A program made the translations under genes and the position numbers. A DNA stretch of 64,000 nt from Aquabacterium sp029268225 (GTDB lineage: Bacteria; Pseudomonadota; Gammaproteobacteria; Burkholderiales; Burkholderiaceae_C), in contig NZ_JBBEYB010000006.1 in the NCBI RefSeq assembly GCF_037482285.1, positions 62,001 to 126,000 of the forward strand, in the 5' to 3' direction. Of the stretch, positions 32,154-40,936 are shown piece by piece; positions within the stretch are counted from its first letter, which is position 1, and the number at the start of each line of letters is the position of its first letter. The notes under the pieces are model-generated. The model made no database searches. It had not been told where the DNA came from and saw only the letters and a list, made by a program, of their open reading frames with translations.

Positions 32154-32582
32154 TTAGCCGCGGCACGAACCCGGCACATAGCGGGTGTCCGAACCCGAGC
32201 AAGTCCAAGTCAGCGAACCGTTGGCTGCCGAGGACGGGGTCAAGGTCAGCGTGATGGCAGCACCAACCGAAGACGTGGCAGAACTGCCGGTCACTGTGAT
32301 CAGACCAGTCGTCGCAACGCTCGCGCCGGTAACTTTCCCGCCAACAACGATAGAGCAGTCAGAGGCCAAAGAGCTAGGGAATACACCGTTATTCGCCTGG
32401 AAAGCTTCGGTAATACAGGTGCGTGCACCGCTGGCCGCCAGCATCAGTTCCGACACCTTGGCACGGATGGTGTAGTTTTGGTAAGCAGGCAGCGCCACGG
32501 CAGCCAGAATACCAATGATGGCCACCACGATCATCAGTTCGATCAGGGTGAAGCCCTTTTGCACTTGCTTCATCATCTTCAT
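32154..32582 (-). CDS. pilA: Type IV major pilin
   Basis: A 142-residue prepilin. The leader MKMMKQVQKG is cut by prepilin peptidase before Phe11 (FTLIELMIVVAIIGILAAVA), with Glu at mature position 5. Two Cys near the C-terminus (WTCSGS...VPGSCRG) form the expected disulfide-bounded D-region; another Cys pair lies at RTCITEA and ASDCSI. The stretch between them is very rich in Ser and Thr, which could accept O-linked sugars. AGGAG precedes the ATG by seven bases. The subunit forms pili for twitching, adhesion or DNA uptake. A sigma-54 promoter lies 75-90 bases upstream and a strong terminator follows. Confidence 0.95.
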   Translation of the reverse strand: MKMMKQVQKGFTLIELMIVVAIIGILAAVALPAYQNYTIRAKVSELMLAASGARTCITEAFQANNGVFPSSLASDCSIVVGGKVTGASVATTGLITVTGSSATSSVGAAITLTLTPSSAANGSLTWTCSGSDTRYVPGSCRG

Positions 32583-32656
32583 GGTTAACTCCTAAGGCTT
32601 TCGCCCGTTTGAGATCAGAGGTCACCCCCTGGAACTGAGGGTGTGCAACATCGTAA

Positions 32657-32672
32657 TGCACGGCACGTGCCA
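32657..32672 (-). promoter_or_regulatory. Sigma-54 promoter of pilA
   Basis: On the minus strand these 16 bases read TGGCACGTGCCGTGCA, matching the RpoN consensus TGGCACG-N4-TTGCA at all but one position and with the required GG/GC spacing. Transcription should start about 12 bases after the GC element, giving a leader of roughly 60 bases. PilSR control of pilA through RpoN is established in other proteobacteria; pilS and pilR are not in this window. Confidence 0.82.
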
Positions 32673-32767
32673 AGCCAAGAGCATCGCCACCTGTGCCAAT
32701 TTACTCACACTTCAGAGGCCCGGTATGACAAAAAGCGCCCGCAGCGGCAACGCATTGAATCAGACCC

Positions 32768-32802
32768 GACCAAATTGGTCACATCTAAAGGTGGTCTGAC
32801 CA
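32768..32802 (-). promoter_or_regulatory. Paired palindromes upstream of the pilA promoter
   Basis: GACCAAATTGGTC (32768-32780) has perfect 6-base arms around one base; TGGTCTGACCA (32792-32802) has perfect 5-base arms. Their centres are 23 bases apart, about two helical turns, and they lie 96-145 bases upstream of the -24/-12 element. They could be enhancer sites for a sigma-54 activator, or an operator of the FadR/PdhR type, which recognise similar cores. Confidence 0.45.
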
Positions 32803-32837
32803 ATCGTGTCGCCCCCTCCCAGCAGCCCGCATGGACT

Positions 32838-33311
32838 TCACTGCTTAGCGGCGACGGGGAACTCACTGAACAATTGCCTGAAGTAAGCCGAGCGCACAAA
32901 AATCCACGCCATGCAGCCATCCAGGAGTGCAAATCCCGCCATCGCCACCTGAGCCCTCGTGAGCTCCCAATTGCCCTGAGTCGATGCATAAGTGAACCAT
33001 GCCACATTGCAGGCTGCGGTCAACACAACCCAAACGTGCGTCCGACTCCATATCGAACGCCATACCCCACCCGCCTCAGGCTGGCGACTCCCGGCTGCAA
33101 TCAACGCAGCCAAGGCGAAGGTCTCGCCAGCCAAGGCCAGCCAGGGCACCTTGTTGCCCATCATTTCAAAAATGGTACCAGCCTGCTGAGCTGACACCAA
33201 CATGATCAACATCAGCACCCAATATCTGACCAACACCGCCATGCCAAGCCAAAATGTGCCCGGCACACGCAAAACGCCATATTGATCGACGTCTAATAAT
33301 CTCTCGTCCAT
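32838..33311 (-). CDS. DUF2919-like inner-membrane protein
   Basis: A 157-residue protein with about four transmembrane segments. It starts DVDQYGVLRVPGTFWLGMAVLVRYW, which resembles the start of the DUF2919/YfeZ family. Hydrophobic stretches lie near 22-41, 53-73, 90-107 and 122-140. The function is unknown. It is the last gene of a run on the minus strand, 54 bases after the phosphodiesterase gene, and is followed by the pilA promoter region. Confidence 0.65.
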   Translation of the reverse strand: MDERLLDVDQYGVLRVPGTFWLGMAVLVRYWVLMLIMLVSAQQAGTIFEMMGNKVPWLALAGETFALAALIAAGSRQPEAGGVWRSIWSRTHVWVVLTAACNVAWFTYASTQGNWELTRAQVAMAGFALLDGCMAWIFVRSAYFRQLFSEFPVAAKQ

Positions 33312-33365
33312 TGATAACCTTGTGATGGCCCCAGGCTTCAGAGGGAATGCCCCCAGCGCATTGAA

Positions 33366-34190
33366 TCACATCTGCCGCCGGTCCACGACCGGTGCATGAA
33401 ACCGCTGTCCTTCACGTAGCGGCTCAATCACATGCCGGGTGTCCAGCGCACGGATCTGCGACAACACGGCCGGAACCTCGCCGGGTTTCGGGTGCGTGAT
33501 GTACACACTCACTTCGCCATCCAACTGCAACAACTCTTGCGCCAGGGTTTGGGGTGAGAGGTGCCCACTGATGTCGGCCAGATAAGCCTCTTCATCGCCA
33601 AAAGCGGTTTCGATCACCAGTTGCGCAATTTTCTGCCCGGCCAAAACATCCCACAGCGCAGGGTTGGGGCCAGTATCCCCGGTGAACACCCACCAGCCCA
33701 GCGGCGTCTCCACGCCAAAGCCCACCGCAGGCACGGTGTGGGCAGCCGGCAGCACATGCACCACGCGCTCGGGCAAAGCACCTCGGGCCGGGAACGAGAG
33801 CACGTCGCCCACCGCCAACTCATGAAACACGAGTATCGGGTGCTGTACGCTGGGCAAGCGCGTGAAGTCGGGCCAGATCACACCGTTGAACAGGTGGTCG
33901 CGCATGGCCTGCAAGGTTTCAGGCAGCGCGTGGACGTGAATGGGGCGCAAGGCCGCTGGCCCTGCGCCGCCCATGCGCAGCTTGATCACACTGTCGGCCA
34001 GCAAGGGAATGCTGAGGATGTGATCCAGGTGGCTGTGACTGATCAGAATGTGATTGATGCGGGCGAGCTCGTCCAGCCGCAGCTCACCCACGCCGGTACC
34101 CGCATCGATCAGGACGTCGTCGTCCAGCAAGAAAGACGTGGTGTGACACCGCGCCGCGATGGAGCCCGAGCAGCCCAGAACACGAATCAT
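33366..34190 (-). CDS. Metallo-beta-lactamase-fold phosphodiesterase, class II cyclic-nucleotide type
   Basis: A 274-residue cytosolic hydrolase. The metal site motif HSHLDH, preceded by ILI, and later VFTGDTG and ITHPKPGE histidine/aspartate ligands fit the metallo-beta-lactamase fold. The N-terminal CHTTSFLLDDDVLIDAGTG is the hallmark of class II 3',5'-cyclic-nucleotide phosphodiesterases (CpdP/PDE1 type), so cAMP is the likely substrate. tRNase Z-like enzymes are the alternative but lack this N-terminal pattern. It follows the FHA gene by 28 bases, which places cyclic-nucleotide turnover in the same transcript as Ser/Thr phosphorylation. Confidence 0.82.
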   Translation of the reverse strand: MIRVLGCSGSIAARCHTTSFLLDDDVLIDAGTGVGELRLDELARINHILISHSHLDHILSIPLLADSVIKLRMGGAGPAALRPIHVHALPETLQAMRDHLFNGVIWPDFTRLPSVQHPILVFHELAVGDVLSFPARGALPERVVHVLPAAHTVPAVGFGVETPLGWWVFTGDTGPNPALWDVLAGQKIAQLVIETAFGDEEAYLADISGHLSPQTLAQELLQLDGEVSVYITHPKPGEVPAVLSQIRALDTRHVIEPLREGQRFHAPVVDRRQM

Positions 34191-34218
34191 TTCAAGGCCC
34201 CGACGCTAGTTGCGCACA

Positions 34219-34977
34219 TCAGCCTTGCATGAACTGCATCTGGGTGCCCGCCAGCTCAATCACGTCACCGCTCTTGAGGTGTACCGGCTCAGCCCCCACA
34301 GGGGCGCCATTGATCAGAGGACGCGCAGCGCCTTCGACGTGGGCGAACACATAGCCACCTGGACGCTTGGTGAGCGAAGCCACCTGCACACCCGGCTTAC
34401 CTACCGTGGTCACCACCTTGGTCAGTGGCACCTCACGTCCGGCTGCAGCACCATTGAGCACTTTGATGAGGGCCGGCGCCTGCGGTGCCAAGCCACCAAA
34501 GCCCGATGCCAAACCGCCAGGTGCCGAGTGTCCGAAGCCAGAGGCTGCTTGCGGCGTATAGGTGGCAGCCGGCGTGGGGGGCGCTGGACGCGGGGCAGCC
34601 ATGGGAGAACCACCGGCCAGCGGCGAAGCCGGTGCTGCGGACACGGGAGCCCCGTGACGCATGATCATCGTCTTCTCGAACTCGTTGCTTTCCTCACCCA
34701 GGAACTTGATCTTGTACTTGCCGATCTCGACCGTGTCGTTGTGCTGCAGCAGCTGCTTCTTGACGGCGCGGCCATTGATGTAGGTGCCATTGGTGCTGTT
34801 GAGGTCTTCAATGAACACGTCGCTGCCCACCATCTGGAGCACGGCATGTTCCCCGCTGACAGCCAGGTTGTCGATCACGATGTCGTTGTAGGGACGCCGG
34901 CCCAAGGTGGTCTTGTCCTTGGTGAGTTGGACTTCTTTGATGACCACGCCGTCCAGCGAGACAACCAGTTTTCCCAT
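34219..34977 (-). CDS. FHA-domain protein with two FHA-like modules
   Basis: A 252-residue protein. The first FHA domain (about residues 1-95) has all phosphothreonine-binding elements: TLGRRPYNDIVI, LAVSGEHAVLQM and DLNSTNGTYING. A TMIMRH stretch after it could be a phosphorylation site. A Pro/Ala-rich linker leads to a C-terminal FHA-like region (VVTTVGKPGVQVASLTKR, PLINGAPV, LKSGDVIEL) that lacks some binding residues. It probably docks on phosphothreonine of the kinase encoded two genes upstream. The ATG at 34977 with GAGAGGT upstream is chosen over a TTG two codons earlier. Confidence 0.9.
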   Translation of the reverse strand: MGKLVVSLDGVVIKEVQLTKDKTTLGRRPYNDIVIDNLAVSGEHAVLQMVGSDVFIEDLNSTNGTYINGRAVKKQLLQHNDTVEIGKYKIKFLGEESNEFEKTMIMRHGAPVSAAPASPLAGGSPMAAPRPAPPTPAATYTPQAASGFGHSAPGGLASGFGGLAPQAPALIKVLNGAAAGREVPLTKVVTTVGKPGVQVASLTKRPGGYVFAHVEGAARPLINGAPVGAEPVHLKSGDVIELAGTQMQFMQG

Positions 34978-35015
34978 TCGCAACCTCTCGGGTATGGATT
35001 ACTTTTCTATGACAA

Positions 35016-35819
35016 TCAACCAAGGCCACTCAGGCGCTTGAATGGCCACCACGACTTGGCGGACGACGGTTCATTCGACCCCACAGCGCGGGCCAGCACC
35101 ACAGCGATATTATCCCGCCCGCCTGCTTCATTGGCGGCGGCGACAAGGGCTTCCCCCATGTCGGACAAACTCGGGTGTGACGCCATGATCTCGGCAATCT
35201 GCGCATCGCGCAACATGTCTGACAGGCCATCAGAGCACATCAGGTACACATCGCCGGGCATCACATCATGCTGATGGGTTTCGAGCAACACCATGTCTTC
35301 GACACCCAGGGCACGCGTGACCAGATTCTTGTTGGCAGCAAACTGAGCCTGTTCCGGGGTCAGCATGCCAGCATCAATTTGTTCTTGCAGTAACGAATGG
35401 TCTTTCGTGATCTGCTGCAAAACACCGTTGCGCCACCGATAACCACGCGAATCGCCGATGTGCCCCAAGAGCAAGCGCCCTGGCCTGAAGACACCCAATA
35501 CCAAGGTGGTGCCCATGCCGGCGTAGGTCGGGTTGGAGTTGGCTGCGCCAAAGATTGCCTGGTTGGCGTTGTCGACACAGATGTCCATGGCGCGCTTGAC
35601 ATCGGCATCGCTGGCGATGGCCGAGGCTTCCTGCAACCAACGGCCCAATTCGGACTTGATGAAATCACAGGCCATGCCGCTGGCGACCTCGCCTGCGGCG
35701 TAACCACCCATGCCGTCAGCCAGCACGGCCACAGCACAGCTTTCATCCAGGGCGACCGAATCCTCGTTGTTGGTTCGCACCCGTCCGGTGTCAGTTTGAC
35801 TATAGAACTCGAAGTTCAT
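35016..35819 (-). CDS. PP2C-type Ser/Thr protein phosphatase
   Basis: A 267-residue metal-dependent phosphatase of the bacterial PrpC/Stp type. The motif order is TNNEDSVAL, VLADGMGGYAAGEVAS, LLGHIGDSRGYRWRNG, KNLVTRALG, LMCSDGLSDML and GGRDNIAVVLA, which supplies the Asp ligands for two Mn/Mg ions. It should remove phosphate from proteins phosphorylated by the adjacent kinase. The gene lies between the kinase (42 bases upstream) and the FHA gene (38 bases downstream). Full length, no membrane segment. Confidence 0.94.
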   Translation of the reverse strand: MNFEFYSQTDTGRVRTNNEDSVALDESCAVAVLADGMGGYAAGEVASGMACDFIKSELGRWLQEASAIASDADVKRAMDICVDNANQAIFGAANSNPTYAGMGTTLVLGVFRPGRLLLGHIGDSRGYRWRNGVLQQITKDHSLLQEQIDAGMLTPEQAQFAANKNLVTRALGVEDMVLLETHQHDVMPGDVYLMCSDGLSDMLRDAQIAEIMASHPSLSDMGEALVAAANEAGGRDNIAVVLARAVGSNEPSSAKSWWPFKRLSGLG

Positions 35820-35861
35820 GCGCTGATTGTCGCTGGGTTTTGGTGATCGAAGTGAGCTCGC

Positions 35862-37379
35862 TCAGGCGAGAACTGGGGGGGTGAGCCGAACGGCCACTGC
35901 CCGCAGGTCATCGGCCATCTGACGCCCGTTGGCGTAACGGATGTTGGGATGCTTTTCCAACGCCAAGGCCACGATGTCCCCCACCGCGGCAGGCAGCTCC
36001 GGCCGCAAGTCGCACACATTGGGCACCTTGTCGCGCGCAATCGCCCGCATCAAGGTGGCCATGGAGTCGTTGCGGTAAGGCAGTTGGCCGGTGAGCAACT
36101 GAAACAGCGTCACGCCCAAGGAATACAGGTCGCTGCGGCCATCAATGACCTGTCCCGAGAGTTGCTCAGGTGACATGAACGTGGGAGTGCCCAGCACCAC
36201 GCCGGTGCGGGTGCGTGCGGCATCGGCCACACGCGCCACGCCAAAGTCCATCACTTTCACGCTGTCGGTGGCCGGATCGATCATGATGTTGGCGGGCTTG
36301 ATGTCGCGATGGGTCACGCCCCGCTCATGGGCGTAGGCCAAGGCCTCGGCCACGCGCGCGATGGTCAGCAGCACCTGACGCACAGGGAGCAAGCGGCCAG
36401 GCAAGGTGTACTGGCTGAGGTCGATGCCCTGTACCAACTCCATGGCGATGTAGGCCAGCCCATCGGACTCGCCCGCGTCGATGATGCTCACCACATCGGG
36501 GTGCTGAAGGCGACCCGACATCTCGGCTTCGCGCAGAAAGCGCGCCCGCGCGTCGGCCAGGTCACGCCCACTGAACTCCTGGTTGAGCGACATGGTCTTG
36601 AGCGCCACCTTGCGATCGGTGACGGGGTCGTAGCCGAGATAGACCGCGCCCATGGCCCCCCGACCAATCTCCTTCTCGACCACATACTTGCCCAACTGCT
36701 TGTGCTCGGCCTGTGGTGCCAGCGGGGACGGGACGGTGCCCCAGCGCTGCACGGTAGCGGCCTGGGCCAGCCCTCGTGCTCGCATCAGCCGTGGCTTGAG
36801 GTGATGTCGCTCGGGCTCGATGTCCACCATCTGCTCGTAGACATCTCGCGCCTGGTCGTAACGCGAAGCCTTCTCAAAAGCCTGCGCCACACGGTCCATG
36901 GCTTCCAGGGCGATGTCCCGCTGTGCGAGCTCGGGGACGAAACCTCTCAAGACCTCCCAAGCTCGGTCCAGCGCCCCCGTGTCGAGGTCGCGCAGCGCCT
37001 GGCGAATGCGAATCAGGTCGTTGCCGTCCTGGGTTGGGGCCGGTGGCAAGGTCGAAGGCCCTGTGTCGGGCTCGATGTCCTCGGGAAACAAGGAGGACAG
37101 ATTGGACGTCGAGAATTGAGACTGGGGGCGGGTATTGGTGGGCACGTCCATGTAAGAGACGATGGTCTCAGGCCCGTAATCGGTTTCGCCCGCGTCGACG
37201 CGGGGCAGCGCGGCCTCGTCAAGGGGCGCCGTGTCCTGATAGGCCTGCGAGTCCGTCACGATAGGGCGCGTGTGCCGAGCCATCGGGCGGTTTCGGCGCT
37301 CACGCAACTGCCACATCAGCCACAGGCCCACGCCGAGCAGCACCGCCACGAAAACCATCAACCCATCCAACAGCGACAT
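35862..37379 (-). CDS. Membrane-anchored Ser/Thr protein kinase with TPR-like region
   Basis: A 505-residue protein with a single N-terminal transmembrane helix (DGLMVFVAVLLGVGLWLMW), a Thr/Asp-rich linker, a TPR-like helical segment at about 130-215 (ALRDLDTGALDRAWEVL, YDQARDVYEQMVDIEPERHH), and a Hanks-type kinase domain at about 228-500. Kinase motifs: EIGRGAMGAVYLG (P-loop), VALKTM (Lys), THRDIKPANIMI (catalytic loop), DFGVARVADAA and GTPTFMSPEQLSG (activation segment). The kinase is at the C-terminus, the reverse of PknB, so the helix is at the N-terminus and the kinase is cytosolic. Phosphatase and FHA genes follow. Confidence 0.94.
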   Translation of the reverse strand: MSLLDGLMVFVAVLLGVGLWLMWQLRERRNRPMARHTRPIVTDSQAYQDTAPLDEAALPRVDAGETDYGPETIVSYMDVPTNTRPQSQFSTSNLSSLFPEDIEPDTGPSTLPPAPTQDGNDLIRIRQALRDLDTGALDRAWEVLRGFVPELAQRDIALEAMDRVAQAFEKASRYDQARDVYEQMVDIEPERHHLKPRLMRARGLAQAATVQRWGTVPSPLAPQAEHKQLGKYVVEKEIGRGAMGAVYLGYDPVTDRKVALKTMSLNQEFSGRDLADARARFLREAEMSGRLQHPDVVSIIDAGESDGLAYIAMELVQGIDLSQYTLPGRLLPVRQVLLTIARVAEALAYAHERGVTHRDIKPANIMIDPATDSVKVMDFGVARVADAARTRTGVVLGTPTFMSPEQLSGQVIDGRSDLYSLGVTLFQLLTGQLPYRNDSMATLMRAIARDKVPNVCDLRPELPAAVGDIVALALEKHPNIRYANGRQMADDLRAVAVRLTPPVLA

Positions 37380-37402
37380 CGTGCAGCCCCTAGCCCCGTA
37401 CG

Positions 37403-38107
37403 TCAGGTTTCCACGGCCGCAGCGCGACGCGCCAGCAGGCTACCCAACGCCAGCACCAAAAAGGCACCGACCACGCCTGCACCATAGTGCAATGCAGGGC
37501 TTTCAGGGATGAGGTGGACGGTGGCCGGATCGCTCACGGCCAGGGTGCCGGCGATCCACCCGAGCAACATGCCCCCGGCGGTGATGATGATGGGAAAGCG
37601 GTCCATCATTTTGAGGACGAACCCACTGCCCCACACGATGATGGGAATGCTGACCAGCAAACCGAAAATGACGAGCGGCATGTGATGACCCGCATGACCA
37701 CTGGTTTGTGCCGCACCGGCAATGCCGATGACGTTGTCGACGCTCATGATGAAGTCGGCCATGATGATGGTCTTGATGGCACCCAAGAGCTTGTCGCTGG
37801 CCTGCAAGTTGCCGTGCCCCTCTTCCTCTGGGACAAGAAGTTTCACGCCAATCCACAGCAACAAGGCCGCTCCGACCAGTTTCAGGTAGGGGAGCGCCAG
37901 CAAGGACATGGCAAAGAAAATCAAGACAATCCGCAGCACGATGGCGCCTGCCGTGCCCCACAAGATGCCACGCCGCCGGAGTTCAGGGGGCAGGTTGCGA
38001 CACGCCAGGGCGATCACCACGGCGTTGTCTCCTCCGAGGAGGATGTCGATCATCACGATCTGGCCAACCGCCAGCCAGAACTCGGGTGTCAGCAAGGATT
38101 CCATCAT
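37403..38107 (-). CDS. TerC-family integral membrane protein
   Basis: A 234-residue protein with seven or more hydrophobic segments. Signature stretches IDILLGGDNAVVIALA and MADFIMSVDNVIGIAGA hold the paired acidic residues of the TerC/YjbE family, linked in other bacteria to manganese export or metal loading of exported proteins. The ATG at 38107 (or the ATG one codon later) lies only four bases beyond a strong terminator, and no Shine-Dalgarno sequence is visible. A yybP-ykoY manganese riboswitch, common ahead of such genes, is not present. The kinase gene follows after 23 bases, so terC may lead the signalling operon. Confidence 0.87.
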   Translation of the reverse strand: MMESLLTPEFWLAVGQIVMIDILLGGDNAVVIALACRNLPPELRRRGILWGTAGAIVLRIVLIFFAMSLLALPYLKLVGAALLLWIGVKLLVPEEEGHGNLQASDKLLGAIKTIIMADFIMSVDNVIGIAGAAQTSGHAGHHMPLVIFGLLVSIPIIVWGSGFVLKMMDRFPIIITAGGMLLGWIAGTLAVSDPATVHLIPESPALHYGAGVVGAFLVLALGSLLARRAAAVET

Positions 38108-38111
38108 GCTC

Positions 38112-38144
38112 AAAAAAAATCAGCCCCTGAGTGTAGGGGCTGAT
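38112..38144 (-). terminator. Strong rho-independent terminator after sucD
   Basis: Perfect 10-base stem: arms 38119-38128 and 38135-38144 (ATCAGCCCCT and complement) with a 6-base loop, followed on the minus strand by a run of eight T. It ends the sucCD transcript. The T-run stops four bases before the terC ATG, so terC messages must read through it or start inside it. Confidence 0.93.
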
Positions 38145-38176
38145 GGGGGCCTGTCGGCAAGAAAAGCGAACTCAGA

Positions 38177-39070
38177 TCAGAGCAGGCCCTTGAGCAGCTT
38201 GCCCATTTCCGACGGGTTGCGGGTGATGGTGAAGCCGCACTCTTCCATGATGGCGAGCTTGGCGTCGGCCGTGTCGGCGCCGCCAGAGATCAGCGCGCCG
38301 GCGTGGCCCATGCGCTTGCCCGGAGGGGCGGTGACACCGGCGATGAAGCCGACGATGGGCTTCTTCATGTTGTCCTTGCACCAGTAGGCGGCTTCAGCCT
38401 CATCCGGACCACCGATTTCACCAATCATGATGACGGCGTCGGTGTCAGGATCATCGTTGAAGGCCTTCATCACGTCGATGTGCTTCAGACCGTTGATGGG
38501 GTCGCCACCGATGCCAACGGCGCTGGATTGACCCAGGCCCAGTTCGGTCAGCTGTGCCACGGCTTCATAGGTCAGCGTGCCCGAGCGGGAGACGACGCCG
38601 ATGCGGCCCTTGCGATGGATGTGACCGGGCATGATGCCGATCTTGATCTCGTCGGGCGTGATCAGGCCAGGGCAGTTCGGGCCCAGCAGCAAGGTCTTCT
38701 TGCCGCCAGCGGCTTCCTTGGCCTTCATCTTGTTGCGCACCATCAGCATGTCGCGCACGGGGATGCCTTCGGTGATGGCGATGACCAGGTCCAGATCGGC
38801 CTCGACGGCTTCCCAGATGGCGTCAGCGGCACCGGCGGGCGGCACGTAGATCACCGACACGGTGGCGCCGGTTTGCTGAGCCGCTTCCTTGACGGAGGCG
38901 TAAATGGGGATGTCGGAGAACTTCTCGCCAGCCTTCTTGGGGTTCACACCCGCGACGAAAGCGTTCTTGCCGTTGGCGTAGGCCTGGCAGCCCAGGGTGT
39001 GGAATTGACCGGTCTTGCCCGTGATGCCTTGGGTGATGACCTTGGTGTCTTTGTTGATGTAAATGCTCAT
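38177..39070 (-). CDS. sucD: Succinyl-CoA ligase, alpha subunit
   Basis: A 297-residue subunit starting MSIYINKDTKVITQGITGKT, the CoA-binding domain. TGKTGQFHT, the CoA site stretch PPAGAADAIWEA, and the active-site histidine region GHAGALISGGADTA are present. With SucC it interconverts succinyl-CoA and succinate with nucleotide phosphorylation in the citric acid cycle. The ATG at 39070 fits the family; a long open extension upstream is the out-of-frame end of sucC. It lies 23 bases after sucC. Confidence 0.97.
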   Translation of the reverse strand: MSIYINKDTKVITQGITGKTGQFHTLGCQAYANGKNAFVAGVNPKKAGEKFSDIPIYASVKEAAQQTGATVSVIYVPPAGAADAIWEAVEADLDLVIAITEGIPVRDMLMVRNKMKAKEAAGGKKTLLLGPNCPGLITPDEIKIGIMPGHIHRKGRIGVVSRSGTLTYEAVAQLTELGLGQSSAVGIGGDPINGLKHIDVMKAFNDDPDTDAVIMIGEIGGPDEAEAAYWCKDNMKKPIVGFIAGVTAPPGKRMGHAGALISGGADTADAKLAIMEECGFTITRNPSEMGKLLKGLL

Positions 39071-39093
39071 GACGAAGTCCTTGTGTTCTGGGC

Positions 39094-40254
<1,161 letters not shown>

Positions 40255-40298
40255 GTGGTTCTCGCAGTCAGGTGTTGCGTTCTTGTCGAACATGGCAA

Positions 40299-40329
40299 AC
40301 CCGCCTCATCCGATCGGGCTGAGGCGGGT
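40299..40329 (-). terminator. Hairpin between recX and sucC
   Basis: Perfect 10-base arms (ACCCGCCTCA at 40299-40308, complement at 40320-40329) with an 11-base loop. Only a short T-run follows on the minus strand, so it may be a weak recX terminator or a leader structure of sucC. Confidence 0.45.
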
Positions 40330-40438
40330 ACACGCGACCTTTTGTCAGGTCTCGCGCGGTTCGGCGCTCAGCATACATCGGCGCCCCCACGAACAGAGGG
40401 GGCAGCGATTCAGGGTTTCCCCTTGGTTTTCTGCGATT

Positions 40439-40936
40439 TCACTCGCCTGTCAACAAGCCATCGCCTCGAATGACGCGACGCACGACATCGGAGGCAAATC
40501 CGCGGCTGATCAAGAAGCGCATTTGACGCGCCTTGTCTTGCGGCGATTGCGCCGGCTCGCCAAAGCGACGCAGCCACAGGGCATGGGCACGGGCGAACTC
40601 GGTGTCGCGCAGACTTTGGGTGGCGGCCTGCGCCACCTCTGAAGGAAGTTGATGCTGAGCCAACTCAGCCTTCAGCCTCGCCGCACCATAGCGCGCTGCC
40701 TTGCGGTGCAACATGGAGTCGGCAAAACGCTGGGCCGACAGCCAGCCCTTTTGCTCCAGCTCATCAAGCACCTGCGCCACCTGTTCCGGCGATTCAGCGT
40801 GGGGGGCGAGCTTGCGGGTCAGCTCGACGCGAGAATGCTCCCGCGCGGCCAAGTATTTCAGTGCCCGCCCCTTGAGCGACAAGGTCGGGCGACGGGCAGG
40901 CTTCGTGCCGGTGTCCGGAGGATCAGACCTCGTCAT
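40439..40936 (-). CDS. recX: RecA regulator
   Basis: A 165-residue, basic, three-helix-repeat protein of the RecX family, with LSLKGRALKYLAAREHSRVE at the first repeat, LDELEQKGWLSAQRFADSML, and a C-terminal DKARQMRFLISRGFASDVV. RecX caps and disassembles RecA filaments. The ATG at 40936 lies inside the last codons of recA (14-base overlap), which is the usual coupling. Open sequence further upstream is recA read in another frame. Confidence 0.93.
   Translation of the reverse strand: MTRSDPPDTGTKPARRPTLSLKGRALKYLAAREHSRVELTRKLAPHAESPEQVAQVLDELEQKGWLSAQRFADSMLHRKAARYGAARLKAELAQHQLPSEVAQAATQSLRDTEFARAHALWLRRFGEPAQSPQDKARQMRFLISRGFASDVVRRVIRGDGLLTGE

Noticed and set aside
38108..38176. yybP-ykoY manganese riboswitch ahead of terC
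   Set aside because: The gap is under 70 bases and is filled by the sucD terminator; no conserved yybP-ykoY loops are present.
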